Below, piece by piece: positions 10,728-21,790 of a stretch of DNA of 36,982 nt. The notes under the pieces are model-generated. The model was not told where the DNA came from, did no database searches, and saw only the letters and a list, made by a program, of their open reading frames with translations. Numbering within the stretch: position 1 is the first letter of the stretch; each line of letters opens with the position of its first letter. This DNA comes from Alectoria sarmentosa (Eukaryota > Ascomycota > Lecanoromycetes > Lecanorales > Parmeliaceae), in the NCBI GenBank assembly GCA_009733775.1, contig WOGZ01000324.1, forward strand, positions 1-36,982. Reading direction: 5' to 3'. A program made the position numbers and the translations under genes.

Positions 10728-12456
10728 TGATAATGAGTCGTTTAAATCAACGATTTCGACGTTAACCTTGCGAAAGTCCTTTTTATATTGATAAACGTTT
10801 TTTTCGAAATTGATATTAATGCTATATAATTAACGCACAAACTCGATATAAAGTTTAAAATCCATAAATTTATAATAAACATCGATGACGTTTAATATAA
10901 CTTGAGGATTTTCGTTATGTTTTTTAATGAATTAACAATTAACGTAATTAAGACGTTGACGAATAATCACGCAGGTTTTAAACTTAATGATGTTAATGAA
11001 AAATTGAAAATTGTTTAACATTAATCAATCATTAATATCTTCGCTTCATTTGATATATTCGATAATAAATTTCAAAATGATAATGAAAATCAAAGAAAAG
11101 CTATTTTCATTATTTATAAAAACATTTTCAATAACACTTTAAACGTTAAATTCAATCATCGATATCGAAAAAAATAAATGAAGAGATATAAAAGATTGAT
11201 AATAATAATAAAAATAACGAAAACGAGGTTTTTATCACGATTAAAGACGAATCGAAAAGGTCGTTTTAAAAAATGTCGCTTTGAAAAGGTGTTGAAATGA
11301 ACAAATTTAATGATGATTTAAAAAACGATTCGAACGTTTTAAAGAAAGTTGATAAATGAAACCATTTATCTTTAACGCGTAAATTAAAGATTTCGATGTT
11401 ATTTAAGACGTTAAATGATTTTTCGTTGGCTTTAGAATTATTATCGCATAACGATAATGTGAAAAAAATGAAATAAATGCTCTGTCAATTTTCATTAAAG
11501 TCGTTTAAGTTTTTATCGATATTAATCAATTATTATCGTTATGTTTTAAGGTTTTATAATAATAATGAAAAATGTTTATGCGAGAATTAATGATAGATTT
11601 AAATGATAATATTATAATGAAATAATGTTAATGATATGAAGAATTTGACTTTGAATTTGATAATAGAGATTGAATTCGATTAAGATTATATTGAGTGTAA
11701 TTGCAAACGTGTAAACTTCTTTGAAGAATTCGTATCCTTTTTATGTTATTCAATCAAAAATTCAAATTTAGAATATTCGTTTCGACGATTATCATCGTGA
11801 GATTGAGGTTGATCAGATTTCATAATTATAATAACAAAATGTTATCAATAGCGGATAAAGAATTCGATGATAAAATTTTAACCTCTTTTTTTAAAGGGTT
11901 TTTGAAACCAAAACGTCAACTTTGACACACAAAGTTTGTTATTTTTGATTTCAAATAGGTTTATAAACGCCTAAATAATAATGAAATTAACTTTGAATTA
12001 TTTCAAACGATGATCAGATTAATAATGATGTTAACATTCAATTATTCAATCTATTTTATTAATTCGATACATCGTTAAAGATATAAACCCTTAATTTAAT
12101 AAAATGTCATAAAAATAAGGACGTATTTTCTCTTGTTTAATGTGTTTTATATAAAGAAACTAACAATGTTATAAAAACCTTATCATAATTCGATCGCACA
12201 ATCGCATATGACGTCGATTAAAAGCGAATAATTTCGGCTCGCCGAGGGTTGAAAAGCTCTTAATCTTCGAATTTCGAATCATGATCGTTTAAGTCAAAGA
12301 TCATCTTATAAATAAGAATTACTCATTTTAAAGAGATTGATTAAATAAAAACCTTTATAATTAATTATTTCATTGCGATGAACATAAAATGTTTGAAAAC
12401 AATTATAATTATAGTGATGAATAGATAAGTCATGCTTGTAACAATCGCCGGGCAAA
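10728..12456 (-). pseudogene. E5 leader and N-terminal Gag region
   Basis: This is 1.7 kb between the primer-binding site and the readable Gag end. No continuous frame or motif is recognisable. A small GC-richer patch containing TCGGCTCGCCGAGGG lies at about 12233-12248. The plus-strand frame 11743-11925 is a shadow. Confidence 0.5.
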
Positions 12457-12471
12457 TTCGAGTTTATAATC
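12457..12471 (-). promoter_or_regulatory. E5 primer-binding site (half-tRNA initiator Met type)
   Basis: Directly after the 5' LTR in sense the sequence is GATTATAAACTCGAA, a transition-mutated form of GGTTATGAGCTCGAA. GGTTATGAGC is complementary to the anticodon-loop region of eukaryotic initiator tRNA-Met (GCUCAUAACC), the site used by copia and Ty5 with a cleaved tRNA half. Confidence 0.75.
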
Positions 12472-12584
12472 TATGAAAATATGATGTAGAACATTTCGTT
12501 ATATTATTCTAAAAGTGCTATAAAGAAAAGTGCGATCTATGCTACAGGCGCATGCGCCCGGGTCACGTGACCTAAATTTCAACA
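12472..12584 (-). repeat. E5 5' LTR (113 bp) with two perfect palindromes
   Basis: This copy is the less mutated LTR in its interior. It holds GGCGCATGCGCC (12547-12558) and GGTCACGTGACC (12561-12572), both perfect 12-bp palindromes, the second centred on an E-box CACGTG. In the 3' LTR they are broken by transitions. It ends TTTCAACA before TSD TAAAT. Confidence 0.95.
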
Positions 12585-12725
12585 TAAATCGTTAATAATA
12601 ATGTTAATTTATAATACGTTTTCATCGATAAGCAAGTCGTTAACGACCTTATTAAAATTCTTTATAAAAACAAATTCGAATTGTTTCGTAAATTCATTAA
12701 CTTAAAATCACGATTATAAAATAAA
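12585..12725 (+). pseudogene. E0 RNase H domain, C-terminal part
   Basis: Resuming after E5, the frame reads VNLIYNTF region, DKQVVNDLIKIL, YKNKFELFRKFINL and then stops. It is the expected copia C-terminus (..A..LTK.L....F..LR..L) and matches E4 at about 28200-28340 in inverted orientation. The first five bases are the right TAAAT duplication. Confidence 0.85.
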
Positions 12726-13889
12726 TAAAATCTGAAACATCGTTTAAAAATGAATAAATTATTTCTTTTCTCGTTTTTATGAGAGTTTTCTTTTTTGATT
12801 AATTTTTATATTATGAATAATCGATCGAGTTTATTCGCAAAACCTTAAATATCAATCTTAACGCCTTATGCGAAAGAGATTTTTATTTATTAAAATTTAA
12901 TTTGAAATTGATTTATCGTTATTGCATTTATAATTATAAACTTTGTGAATTTTTTTTTGAGAGACTTATATTTATATACGATTCAAATTTAAATATAATG
13001 TTATCATTAAAAAGATCGCTGTCGTCGGATTTTATATCAATTATCTTGAACATTCTCATTTTAAATTCGATTTGAAATTGATTTGTCGTTATTGCACTTA
13101 TAATCACAAACTTTGCGAACTTCTTTTCATAAGGTTTATATTTATATACTCTCAAAATTTGAAATTTGCGTTATTATCAAAAAAATCGTTATCGTCGATT
13201 CTCGTTATTTATTTTGAATTTATCTTTAAAATCATTATATTTATTCTTTTTGATGTTTTTTGAAATCATTATATTCATTTCTTTAGACGTTAATATCGTT
13301 ATTATTATCATCATCATCGTCGCAATACATCGATCGCAATTTATATGCATTTTATCGATCATTATTGTCAAGTATCAATCTTTTGAAACGATCTTTATGA
13401 ACCTTACAGTCGATCGCATACATGCATATGCAGTTCGGAATATTTCGTTCAATCGAAAAATTTACCCTCACATATATTCATCGATTATATATTGTTCGAT
13501 TTTTGATGTGCATTAAATGAACTGAAAATAAATTTGTCAGAAAACGGTTTTTCGTCAAAAAGTGAAATTTTTTTTATGAAACACCGTGGCGAATATGTCC
13601 AAAAGAACATAATCGTTTTCAAAAAAAAAAAAAAAAAAAAAATCCGATTTCCTTTTTCGGATTTTCACTGTTTCTACCCAGTTTTGACCATCGCGAGTTT
13701 TGAATTTCGTGTTTCAAATTTGGGTGATTATAGGGCCATTTCGATTACTTTTTTCCGAATTTTTTCGATTTTTTCGACTTTCACTTTTTTTATTCGACGT
13801 TCAAATTATATGACATTTTGAATAAGAGAAGTAAAGGGGATGATTCAAACATTTTAATTTTTTCGAATTGCAATGCGATTATGTGGGAG
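12726..13889 (+). repeat. E0 3' untranslated region with 170-bp tandem duplication
   Basis: The region is non-coding. A CTC-loop-GAG hairpin lies at about 12772-12788, just after the polyprotein end. Two tandem units of about 170 bp start near 12894 and 13064 (shared GAAATTGATTTRTCGTTATTGCA, same strand); E4 has one unit. At 13594-13611 lies the decayed hairpin TATGTCC-AAAA-GAACATA. An A22 run at 13621-13642 is followed by the stem AAATCCGA...TCGGATTT (about 13640-13667). A purine tract GTGGGAG lies at 13883-13889, abutting the LTR. Frames at 12934-13821 are not genes. Confidence 0.75.
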
Positions 13890-14024
13890 TGTTGAAATGT
13901 ATTAATTATCAAACATGAAAGGTTTGTCGAGGCAAGAAAGGTTTGCCGAGGCTTGACACATTTTGTATTTAAGATGCTCTATTGCAATTATTCAATCAAT
14001 CAAGTGTTTCACCTACTTTTAATA
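13890..14024 (+). repeat. E0 3' LTR (135 bp)
   Basis: It starts TGTTGAAATGTATTAATTA and ends CTACTTTTAATA, where E4 has CTTTCAACA (C-to-T changes). It is homologous to 27083-27216 and 34224-34357 in inverted orientation. It contains two copies of a GGTTTGYCGAGGC-like motif about 18 bp apart. After it E3 sequence begins with ATTAT, the presumed target duplication. Confidence 0.9.
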
Positions 14025-14029
14025 ATTAT

Positions 14030-14700
14030 TTGAAAACATTTAACGTTTAAATTAAGTTAATTGAGGAATTCGCGTAATCAAATCGCTTTTTTAATAATTT
14101 GAATTTAATCGATATATTCGATTTTATAAATTGAAAACGTTATTATAAATTATCGTTTAAAAAATCAATTAATTATCGCATTATTTATATCAAAAACGTA
14201 TTCAAAAATGAAACGTTAAATGTCTTAATCATTTATTTAATCAACATCGATATAATTTGCGAAAGATTTAAAATCGTTTCGAAACATAAATTATTAATTT
14301 TTTATATAATTAAAATATCGAAAAATGCGTTTGATTGCGCTTTAATGAGAAATATTAAAATTTAAATCATATCAAAAAATCATTGAAATTGCGAAAATGA
14401 TATTCGGGCGCGTGTTCAATATCGCATATATAAAAAAATTAACGACAAATTGATAAATGTAATAAGATTTTTTAATAATCACGAAGTCATTTTTCGACGA
14501 TATAAAATTTATTATTAATGATGAAAATTGAAATAACGATTAATTCAATTATGTCATAATCGATAAAAAACTTTTTAATATAAATTGTTTATTCAAGACG
14601 TAAAATGCGATTGATATAATTTTTTACGATCATTATATCGAAATAATAAATGCATAAATTTAAATCGATTATTTCAAATTTTTTATAAAGTTTATTTTTG
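14030..14700 (-). pseudogene. E3 RNase H region, truncated by E0
   Basis: The sequence is homologous base by base to the minus-strand RNase H/connection of E2 (21160-21850), whose reading is clear. In E3 the C-terminal KHI.I..H block is beyond the E0 insertion and not in the window. Confidence 0.75.
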
Positions 14701-15420
14701 ATCGTTTAAATGTCGACTTTATCGAAATTTATAAATAAAATGTTATTTATATAAATAATAACGATGATAATGTTATTAATAAACATTGAGAAATTAATAA
14801 CGATTAATTCGAAATTCAATTTTTTGAAATACGTTATAAAGATATTATATCAGATTTTCGAGGATTGTTTTAAATTATATAACGTTTTTATAAGTTTATA
14901 AACCTTACTTTTTTTGTTTTTAATTTTAAATCTTATAAATTATATTATATAAATTATTTTCTCGATATCGTTATATAAAAAAACGATTTTAACGTTTTTT
15001 TATTCAAGTTTTTAATTTAAGGTTATCGCAAAAGCGAAAATGATTTTATAATTTATAAATTTGATTATCGAAACGTTAAAATTGATTTTTTTTCGTTATT
15101 CGAAATCATAAATCATTTAACGAGCTTTATGTTAAACGATTTCGTTAATAAAATCTTTTTTAATTTTATAAATTCATTTGTTTTTCAAAACACGCGCATT
15201 TAAAAATAAATTCATTAAGATTTAAATGTTTTTAATAATGAAAAAATCGATCTCGTTTTGTATAATCATTTGCTAATATATTTTGCGATAAAAATTCATT
15301 ATGATTTTTTTGAAGCTTCGAGATTTATAAGATTTAATAAAAACGATTTTTATTAATAAAGCGAAAAGGTTCGAAATAAGATTTCGATATAATTTCGTAA
15401 TTTCGAATGATTTCGTAATG
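14701..15420 (-). pseudogene. E3 reverse transcriptase remnant
   Basis: At 14742-14753 the RT box reads YINN instead of YVDD, with both Asp changed to Asn, inside IIVIIYINNILFINFDKVDI. This is typical of RIP (G to A). RT is dead. Confidence 0.85.
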
Positions 15421-16099
15421 AAAATAAGTTTAAGAATTTTGTTGATCATGAAGCGAATGATAAATTTAATCATTAATATAAATGAAAATAAAAAAATTAT
15501 AATATTGTCATTAAACGTATTAAACGATTATTCAATTATAAATTTCAAATCAAATGCGTTTAAAACGACTTTTAACGAAATTCTTTTTGAGATTAAAATG
15601 AAATTGAATAAATTTTTTTTTTTTTTTTTGATAATTGCATATCTCTTTTGACGCTTTTTTCTTAAAATTATAAATGAAAAAAAAAAAAATGATTTTGATA
15701 TTCGATATCTTTAACGAATTTATATTTATTATAATAAACGTTAATTTGTTTTTTAACAATAACGATGTTCAATTCGAAAAAAATGAATTTAAAAAAAACG
15801 TTATTAATTTAATTAACATTAAAAATAATAATTATCTCATCGTTGTTTAAGAGCATACGATAAATTTTATTTTAATATTTTAAAAAACGCTCTTTAATGG
15901 CGCGATCTTGATATTTTTTTTAATTAATATTGCGAAAAACAATTTGATAATAATCGATTTGATCGATAATGCGTAAATGAGATATATTAAAAAAAAAATC
16001 GATATTGATCTCGAATAAGATTATATCATGATCGATGATAAATTAAATATTATAAAAAATATTAATCGTTCGAACGAATTTTATTTAATATTTTTGAGA
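15421..16099 (-). pseudogene. E3 RT start and integrase C-terminal interval
   Basis: By alignment with E5 this interval carries the N-terminal RT and integrase tail. I do not read clear motifs. A T-run at 15616-15630 and an A-run at 15676-15688 are present. Confidence 0.45.
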
Positions 16100-16650
16100 T
16101 AATTTGTTTTTTTAAAGTATAACGTTTATTTTGCGTTGAATAATAACGTTTAAACGTTTAAATTTATTATTCATTTAAAAATTATTAAGCACGATGTCTT
16201 TTTAAATAATATTTTTAAATAATCGAAAGGTTTTCATTTGATAATTATGAAATTTAATGTCGCAATCAATGCGAAAACGAATATATCAATTATCGTCGTA
16301 TTTTAAATCATTAAAAAACATTTTGAATATGATAAGAATTATTAAATTAAATTTATTAAATAATAAATAAACGTCAAATCGAAGAATTTTATCGTTAAAG
16401 AAAATGATTATTCATTCAAAATCATTTTAAAAAACATTAAATGAATTTTGAAGGTTATTATAAATTAAATCGTTTTATTATCTTTTAAAAGCAATGTGTC
16501 GTTTATGTAATTTCATTTTTATATTAATTATAAAATATGATTCGCAAGCATCGTCGAAAGATGAAATAAAAAAGTTTATTTCAACGCACATTTTGATCAA
16601 TTTTTTGAAATTTTGAATGTTTAAATAATCGTGACGTATATATTATATAC
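16100..16650 (-). pseudogene. E3 integrase remnant
   Basis: Minus strand near 16480-16620 reads FKKLIKMC, FISSFDDACESYF, INIKMKLHKRHIAFKR: the pre-integrase zinc segment (C..C..GK..R..HKR). It is followed by YNDLQNSF at the first catalytic Asp position (HSDL.GP). The DD(35)E core is broken by stops. Confidence 0.8.
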
Positions 16651-17400
16651 GAAAAATTATTTATTAATTTGAGATTTCGATAAAGATTTTGAAAATTCTT
16701 AATTGTCAAAAATAAATTTAATTAAGAATTTATCATAGACGGAGATCTTTTTATTAACGATTATTAAAGTTAAAGAATTTTTTTTTTAAATATCGAATAC
16801 ATATAAACGATTTTGAATACGTTTGAAAAAAAAACGTTACTTTTCGACGATAATATCGTTAAAAATAAAAATCGAAAAAAATTCTTATTTTTTCAAATAT
16901 TTTTCAAAAATGAAATTGAAGTCGTAATCAAACACGAATTAAACGTTTCGAAAAATTAAAATACGTTTAATATCATTCATTTTACATTTAATTTCGATAT
17001 TTTCGAAATCGATAATCATGCGATTATCGATAAGATTATTTATAAAACGTGAAAATTAAAAAGATTCAAAAATTTTAAAGATCGAAAAAATGTAAATTAT
17101 ATGTTGAATATAAACATAATTTCGAAATCAAAAAAAAAACATTATTATTATAATGAATAAAGCAATAATTTGCGTTTTATCGATAATTTTGAATTTAATA
17201 ATTTCATAAATCTTTTTATTTAAAGCGTTAAAGTTTGCGATGAGCCCGAAAGTCGATTTAAAAATAACGAAAATTTTAAAAATAATAAAAATGATAAGAT
17301 TAATGTGAACGATAAAGCAATAAACGATTTTAAATTATATAATCGTCACAATTGCGTTAGCATTGTTAAATTAATCTTTTAATTTTTTAACGAAATTGAA
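16651..17400 (-). pseudogene. E3 protease region
   Basis: It lies between the Gag linker and integrase and should hold protease and GAG-pre-integrase segments. I cannot recognise the active-site motif. The equivalent part of E2 is 23740-24480. Confidence 0.4.
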
Positions 17401-19940
17401 TTCGAAGTTTCCTTCTTTTCGATCACATTTTTCCTAATTTTCATAATCACGATTATCGCGATTTTCGCGATTGCTTTTGTTTACGTCGTTTTTATTAAAT
17501 CGTTTATTACGTTAATCGCATTCGTTAATATCGTATTAATCTTTTTTGTAATGAATATAATATTTATAAATTTAAATATAAATGCGAAAATTATTGAAAT
17601 TTACGCTCATTTGAATATGATGCTCGATGACATTTTTAATAATAATAAAAATAAATATGAATTATTGAATATATTTAAAAAAGTCGTTTATGATGATGAT
17701 GAGCGCATATGTTTTCGAATACGTAAAATCGAATAAATTGATAACGATGTTAAAAAATCGAATTATCGTATAATTTAACGTTTATTTGATTTTATAATCT
17801 TTATTATAAATGTTATAAATTTGATTATAATTTTCGCGATACGCATTATATTGAAAATTTAAATTTTTATAAAAATGATAAATCTTTCAATTTTCATCGA
17901 AAAAAAAGATCGTTCGATCGAATTGATTTTTGAATTTTCGAATAATGTTTATAAAGATATTAACATATTTTTATGATTTATTTTCGTAAACGATTAAAAT
18001 GAAAGATTTTAATTTAAAAATGATAAAATTGAAAATGTTAAAATCTCGAAATTTATATTTTTCGAACTTTTTTTAAATATCAAAAACATTAATATGATAT
18101 TCGATTTTATCTCGAGAATTGTTTTCGCAATGAATTTTCATCATTATATAAATTTTATTATGCGTTTTGATTTAAATTGAAATGTTTATTTTAATGATAA
18201 TAAATTTTGTTTCGACGATTAAACGATTATTCGAAACGTTTTTTGTTTTAATAATAGGGCTTTCGATAAATATGATCATATTAATTTCGATTTAATGTCA
18301 CAATTCAATCAAATTCAAAAACTCTTACATTTAACGTTTTCATTTAATGTGATTAATAATTTTCATAAACATTTCAACTTTTTCAAATTGATTTAAAAAG
18401 ATCGAAAATTTAATTTCAAAATGTTCGAATATAATGTTAAAAGAAATTAATTTGAATTTTAAGATTTAAAAATTTTTAAAATTTGAATTTGAATTTTTAT
18501 TTAAATTTGTGTTCGAAAAAATGATTTATAATGAAATAAAGTTTGAAAATGATGAAATTTACGTAATAAAACTTTTAAAAATAATTAAAATAAACGACGT
18601 CGAAGAAATAAAGCGCGCTTTAAAATCGAAAAGCTCTTCATTAATAATAAATTTTAATAATGATTCGAAAATTAATTATTTTGAAATAAAAATGAAATCA
18701 ATGTAAGAATTTGAAATAAAGTTATTATTATTATCGCTGTTATTGTCGTTATCGTTATTTAAAAAATATTTAAAAGTTTATAAAATCTCGAGAGTATAAG
18801 AGAAATCTCGTTGAATTTTGAGATTAATTCGATATAATTTAAATTTTCATTTACGAAAAATCTTTGTTTCGTAATCGAAAAAATATTCGATAATGTTTAA
18901 AAAGACGATAAATTTGATAAATTTTGAAGAAAATATAAAAATATAAGAATATTATTTTAAAAAGAAATCATTTGATTTTAGAAATTATAACGAATTCGTA
19001 AAAAGTATATTATTCGAATTATATTAATCGTTTTAATGATTAAAAGACTTTGAAAAGAAAACGATAAAGTTTCGAAATCGAAAACGAGATTAATAATTTC
19101 GTTTCGCTCGCTTAAAGCGCTCGGGTATAATATTATTATTATTAAATCGCTTTATAATAAAAACTTTTTTCTCTTTAATTTTCGAAATAAAAGATTTTTT
19201 TTTTACGTTTTAATTTTAACGTGTTAAATACGCGAAATAAAAAGTGATTTTTTTTTAATTAATTATTAATTTAAATTTTTGTCTTTGATTCTTTAATTTT
19301 CATTGCGAATATTTTATAATTAAATCGTTAAATATGATTATCGTTATCGAGTTTTTAAATAAAGCGATTTATAAAACGAAAATATGTCGTTTATCGTTTT
19401 AACGTGTCTCACATAAAAAAGTTAATAATGTTTTAAAGATTTAATAATCACGTGATCACGATCGTATAATAACTTTTGATAATTTCGACATATCACGATT
19501 ATTTGCGATATGTTTCGAATCGTTTTATTTTATTTTAAACGAAATCGGGAGCGATGCGAATATTAACGAAAATAATCGAATATTAATAACGTTTTAACGC
19601 TCGAAAAAACGATGTTGATTTTTAAAAACGTTCATAATTTTCAGAAAGACGTTATTGATTATTGTAAAAAGCGCTTTAAATGTTGTTAATTTTTAACGTT
19701 ACTTCTTTTGCGCTCGCTCCTTTGCGATTTTTATATATTTTCATTATAAACGAATCGCAATCGTTTCGATTTAAATGATTATTTTATAACGAACATTGTT
19801 CATATTAAAAAGGTTGCGTTATATGAATGTAACGATTTTTATAATTGATATTTTCATTGCGATGAACATAAAAATGTTTAAAAATAATCTCAATTATAAT
19901 GAATAATAAATAAGTTATGTTATAACAATGTCGATGTAAA
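17401..19940 (-). pseudogene. E3 Gag region and 5' leader
   Basis: Minus strand at about 17510-17560 reads YYIHYKKD-stop-YDINECD, the Gag CCHC knuckle with the first Cys residues turned to Tyr. It is followed by a basic Asn/Arg/Asp linker (KRFNKNDVNKSNRENRDNRD). Towards 19940 the N-terminal Gag and leader are unreadable but match E2 (24600-27080). At 18055-18059 a single ATATT marks the empty site of the solo LTR found in E2. Confidence 0.7.
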
Positions 19941-19941
19941 G

Positions 19942-19956
19942 CTTGAATTTATAATT
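19942..19956 (-). promoter_or_regulatory. E3 primer-binding site
   Basis: Sense AATTATAAATTCAAG directly after the LTR is the transition-mutated form of the GGTTATGAGCTC consensus seen in E2, E4 and E5 (initiator tRNA-Met half). Confidence 0.65.
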
Positions 19957-20091
19957 TGTCAAAATATGAAATAAAACACTTAATTGTATTATTTTAAAAG
20001 TATTATGAAAGAAAGAGCGATTTATGTACGGGCGCATTAATGTGCGCACGTGACCGCCAAGGCTTGGCGTCACGTGAACCGAATTTCAACA
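19957..20091 (-). repeat. E3 5' LTR (135 bp) with E-box inverted repeat
   Basis: It starts TGTCAAAATATG and ends GAATTTCAACA on the plus strand, the same length as the E1 LTR. At 20047-20076 two CACGTG boxes flank a CCAAGGCTTGG core, forming a 30-bp near-perfect inverted repeat with one unpaired base. The segment is clearly richer in G+C than its surroundings. A 5' LTR carries the promoter of such elements. Confidence 0.9.
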
Positions 20092-20425
20092 AATTCAATG
20101 AATAACTAAATTTAGAATTTCGATTCGAAAAAAAAAAATGAAATAAAAAAAAAATGCTAAAAAAAACATCTAGAAAAAAAAAATTAGAAAAAAAGTTTTA
20201 AAATTAAAACAAATAAACAATTTTTTGCATTTTAAATAAAATTCATAAATTTAATGCATTTATAATCTTTGTGTATTTATAATTTAAATTTATTATTAAA
20301 TTTAAAATTTTAGTTCGAAGAGGAGGGGAAAAAAAAATTTAAAAAAAAAATTTGATCGGCGTTAAGTCTTAAATTCGTTTCGCCCTCGAAATATCATGAA
20401 TTGAATTTATAGATCTTGACTTGTA
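20092..20425. other. AT-rich spacer between E3 and E2
   Basis: There is no gene and no match to other parts of the window. Its base use differs: long A-runs, few CpG, many CpA/TpG, so it looks less touched by RIP than the elements. A purine patch CGAAGAGGAGGGG lies at about 20316-20329. It may be pre-insertion host DNA or a piece of another repeat. Confidence 0.55.
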
Positions 20426-20940
20426 AAGTTTAAAAGCATAAACATAATAATTATGATAACGTTTAAAAGTATTTGAAAGCATTTGAAAATCATATTATTA
20501 AAGAATTCTCGTGAATAATTAAACAAATTTAACGATAACGACCTTTTAAATGATGCTAATGTTTTCAAATTTGAATCGCACGTAAATATGAGTTTTTTAA
20601 TAAATGCTTATAAAGTTTGTGATTATAATAATAAGTAATAACGATAAATCAATTTCAAATTGAATTTTGATAAATCGAAATTTATTCGTAAGAAACGTTA
20701 AGATTGATAATTGAGATTTTGCGAATAAATTCGATCGATCACTCGAAATGTGAAAATCAATGAAAAAAAAAAAAAAACGTTTCTCTGAAGTTGTTATAGA
20801 CGTTAAATAATGACATTTCGATTTCGCGAGTATTAAACGTTTTTTTGAAATTGAATAATGATTATTTTTTTAAAATTATAATAACGATTCTTTTAGAATT
20901 GACGCGAGAGATTATTTATAAATGATTTTTTAATTCGATT
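20425..20940 (-). repeat. E2 3' untranslated region, truncated
   Basis: It is homologous to E1 from about 36420 onwards and to E5 6400-6700 (shared AACGATAACGACCTTTT and TTCGATCGATCA with GTGAAAATCAATGAAA). An A15 run lies at 20764-20778. The segment that should join it to a 3' LTR is absent. Confidence 0.7.
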
Positions 20941-21790
20941 AATTAACGAAATCTTTCGAACTTGTTTTTAAAGAGAGTTTTAATGAAATCGTCGATTATT
21001 TATTAATCGATAAAAATATATTTTAAAACGACATTTTCGATGATGATTTATTTTCATATATAATGATGTTGAATATTAATATGCTTGATACGAGCATGAA
21101 ATTAAAATTTTTTAATTAATGTTATAACGTTTTAATTATCGCAATGAATTATTATTATTTCAAAACATTTAACGTTTAAATTGAATTAATTGAGAAATTT
21201 GCGCAATTAAATCGTTTTTTTAATTATGTAAATTTGATCGATATATTCGATTTCACAAATTGAAAACGTTATTATAAATTATCATTTAAAGAATTAATTG
21301 ATTATCGCGTTATTTACATTAAAAATATATTCAAAAATGAAACGTCGAATGTCTTAATCGTTTATTCAATTAACGTTAATATAATTTATAAAAGATTTAA
21401 AATCGTTTCGAAACACAAATTATCAATCTTTTATATGATTGAAATATCGAAAAATGCGCTTAATTGCGTTTTAATGAAAAACATTAGAATTTAAATCGTA
21501 TCGAGAGATCATTGAAATTGCGAAAACGATATTCGAACGCGTATTCAACATCGTATACATTAAAAAGTTAATAACAAATTAATAAACGTGACGAAATTTT
21601 TCAATAATCACGAAGTTATTTTTAACGATATAAAATTTATCATTAATGATGAAAAGTAAAATGATCGTTGATTCAATTATATCATAATTAATAAAAAACT
21701 TTTTAATATAAATTGTTTATTTAAGGCGCAGAATGCGATTAATATCATTTTTTACGATTATTATATCGAGATAATAAATACATAAACTTA
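20941..21790 (-). pseudogene. E2 RNase H remnant
   Basis: Minus strand at 20955-21180 reads HARIKHINIQHHYI, ENVVLKYIFID, DDFIKTLFKNKFERFR: the copia RNase H C-terminal signature, almost uninterrupted. The rest to about 21790 is the connection to RT. Confidence 0.85.

Larger units (their letters stand above)
5471..12584 (-). mobile_element. E5: complete Ty1/copia element nested in E0
   Basis: The element is 7114 bp, has 113-bp LTRs at both ends and a 5-bp target duplication, a primer-binding site at 12457-12471, a purine tract at 5584-5593, and Gag-PR-IN-RT-RH in order on the minus strand. Several frames of 110-124 codons survive, longer than in the other copies, and the YVDD box is intact. 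It is still degraded by transitions and stops, so it is not expected to be autonomous. It inserted into E0 after E0 inserted into E3. Confidence 0.95.
14025..20091 (-). mobile_element. E3: Ty1/copia element, 5' two thirds to RNase H
   Basis: It runs in minus sense from the 5' LTR at 19957-20091 to a cut inside RNase H at 14025, where E0 is inserted. The rest must lie left of the window. It is a direct repeat of E2 (offset about 7.1 kb, rising to about 7.34 kb beyond the solo LTR). The plus-strand open frames 15418-15651, 17551-17736 and 18509-18706 are shadows shared with E2. Confidence 0.92.

Noticed and set aside
12897..13371. Facing small ORFs in E0 3' region as a gene pair
   Set aside because: They come from the 170-bp duplication of non-coding sequence and show no family similarity.
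13189..13371. ATC/GAT microsatellite as a functional element
   Set aside because: It is a simple repeat seen at the same relative place in E5, E4 and E1; slippage explains it.
13534..13821. 95-codon ORF at the E0 3' region
   Set aside because: It crosses an A22 run and a stem in non-coding sequence and is not kept in E4, E5 or E1.
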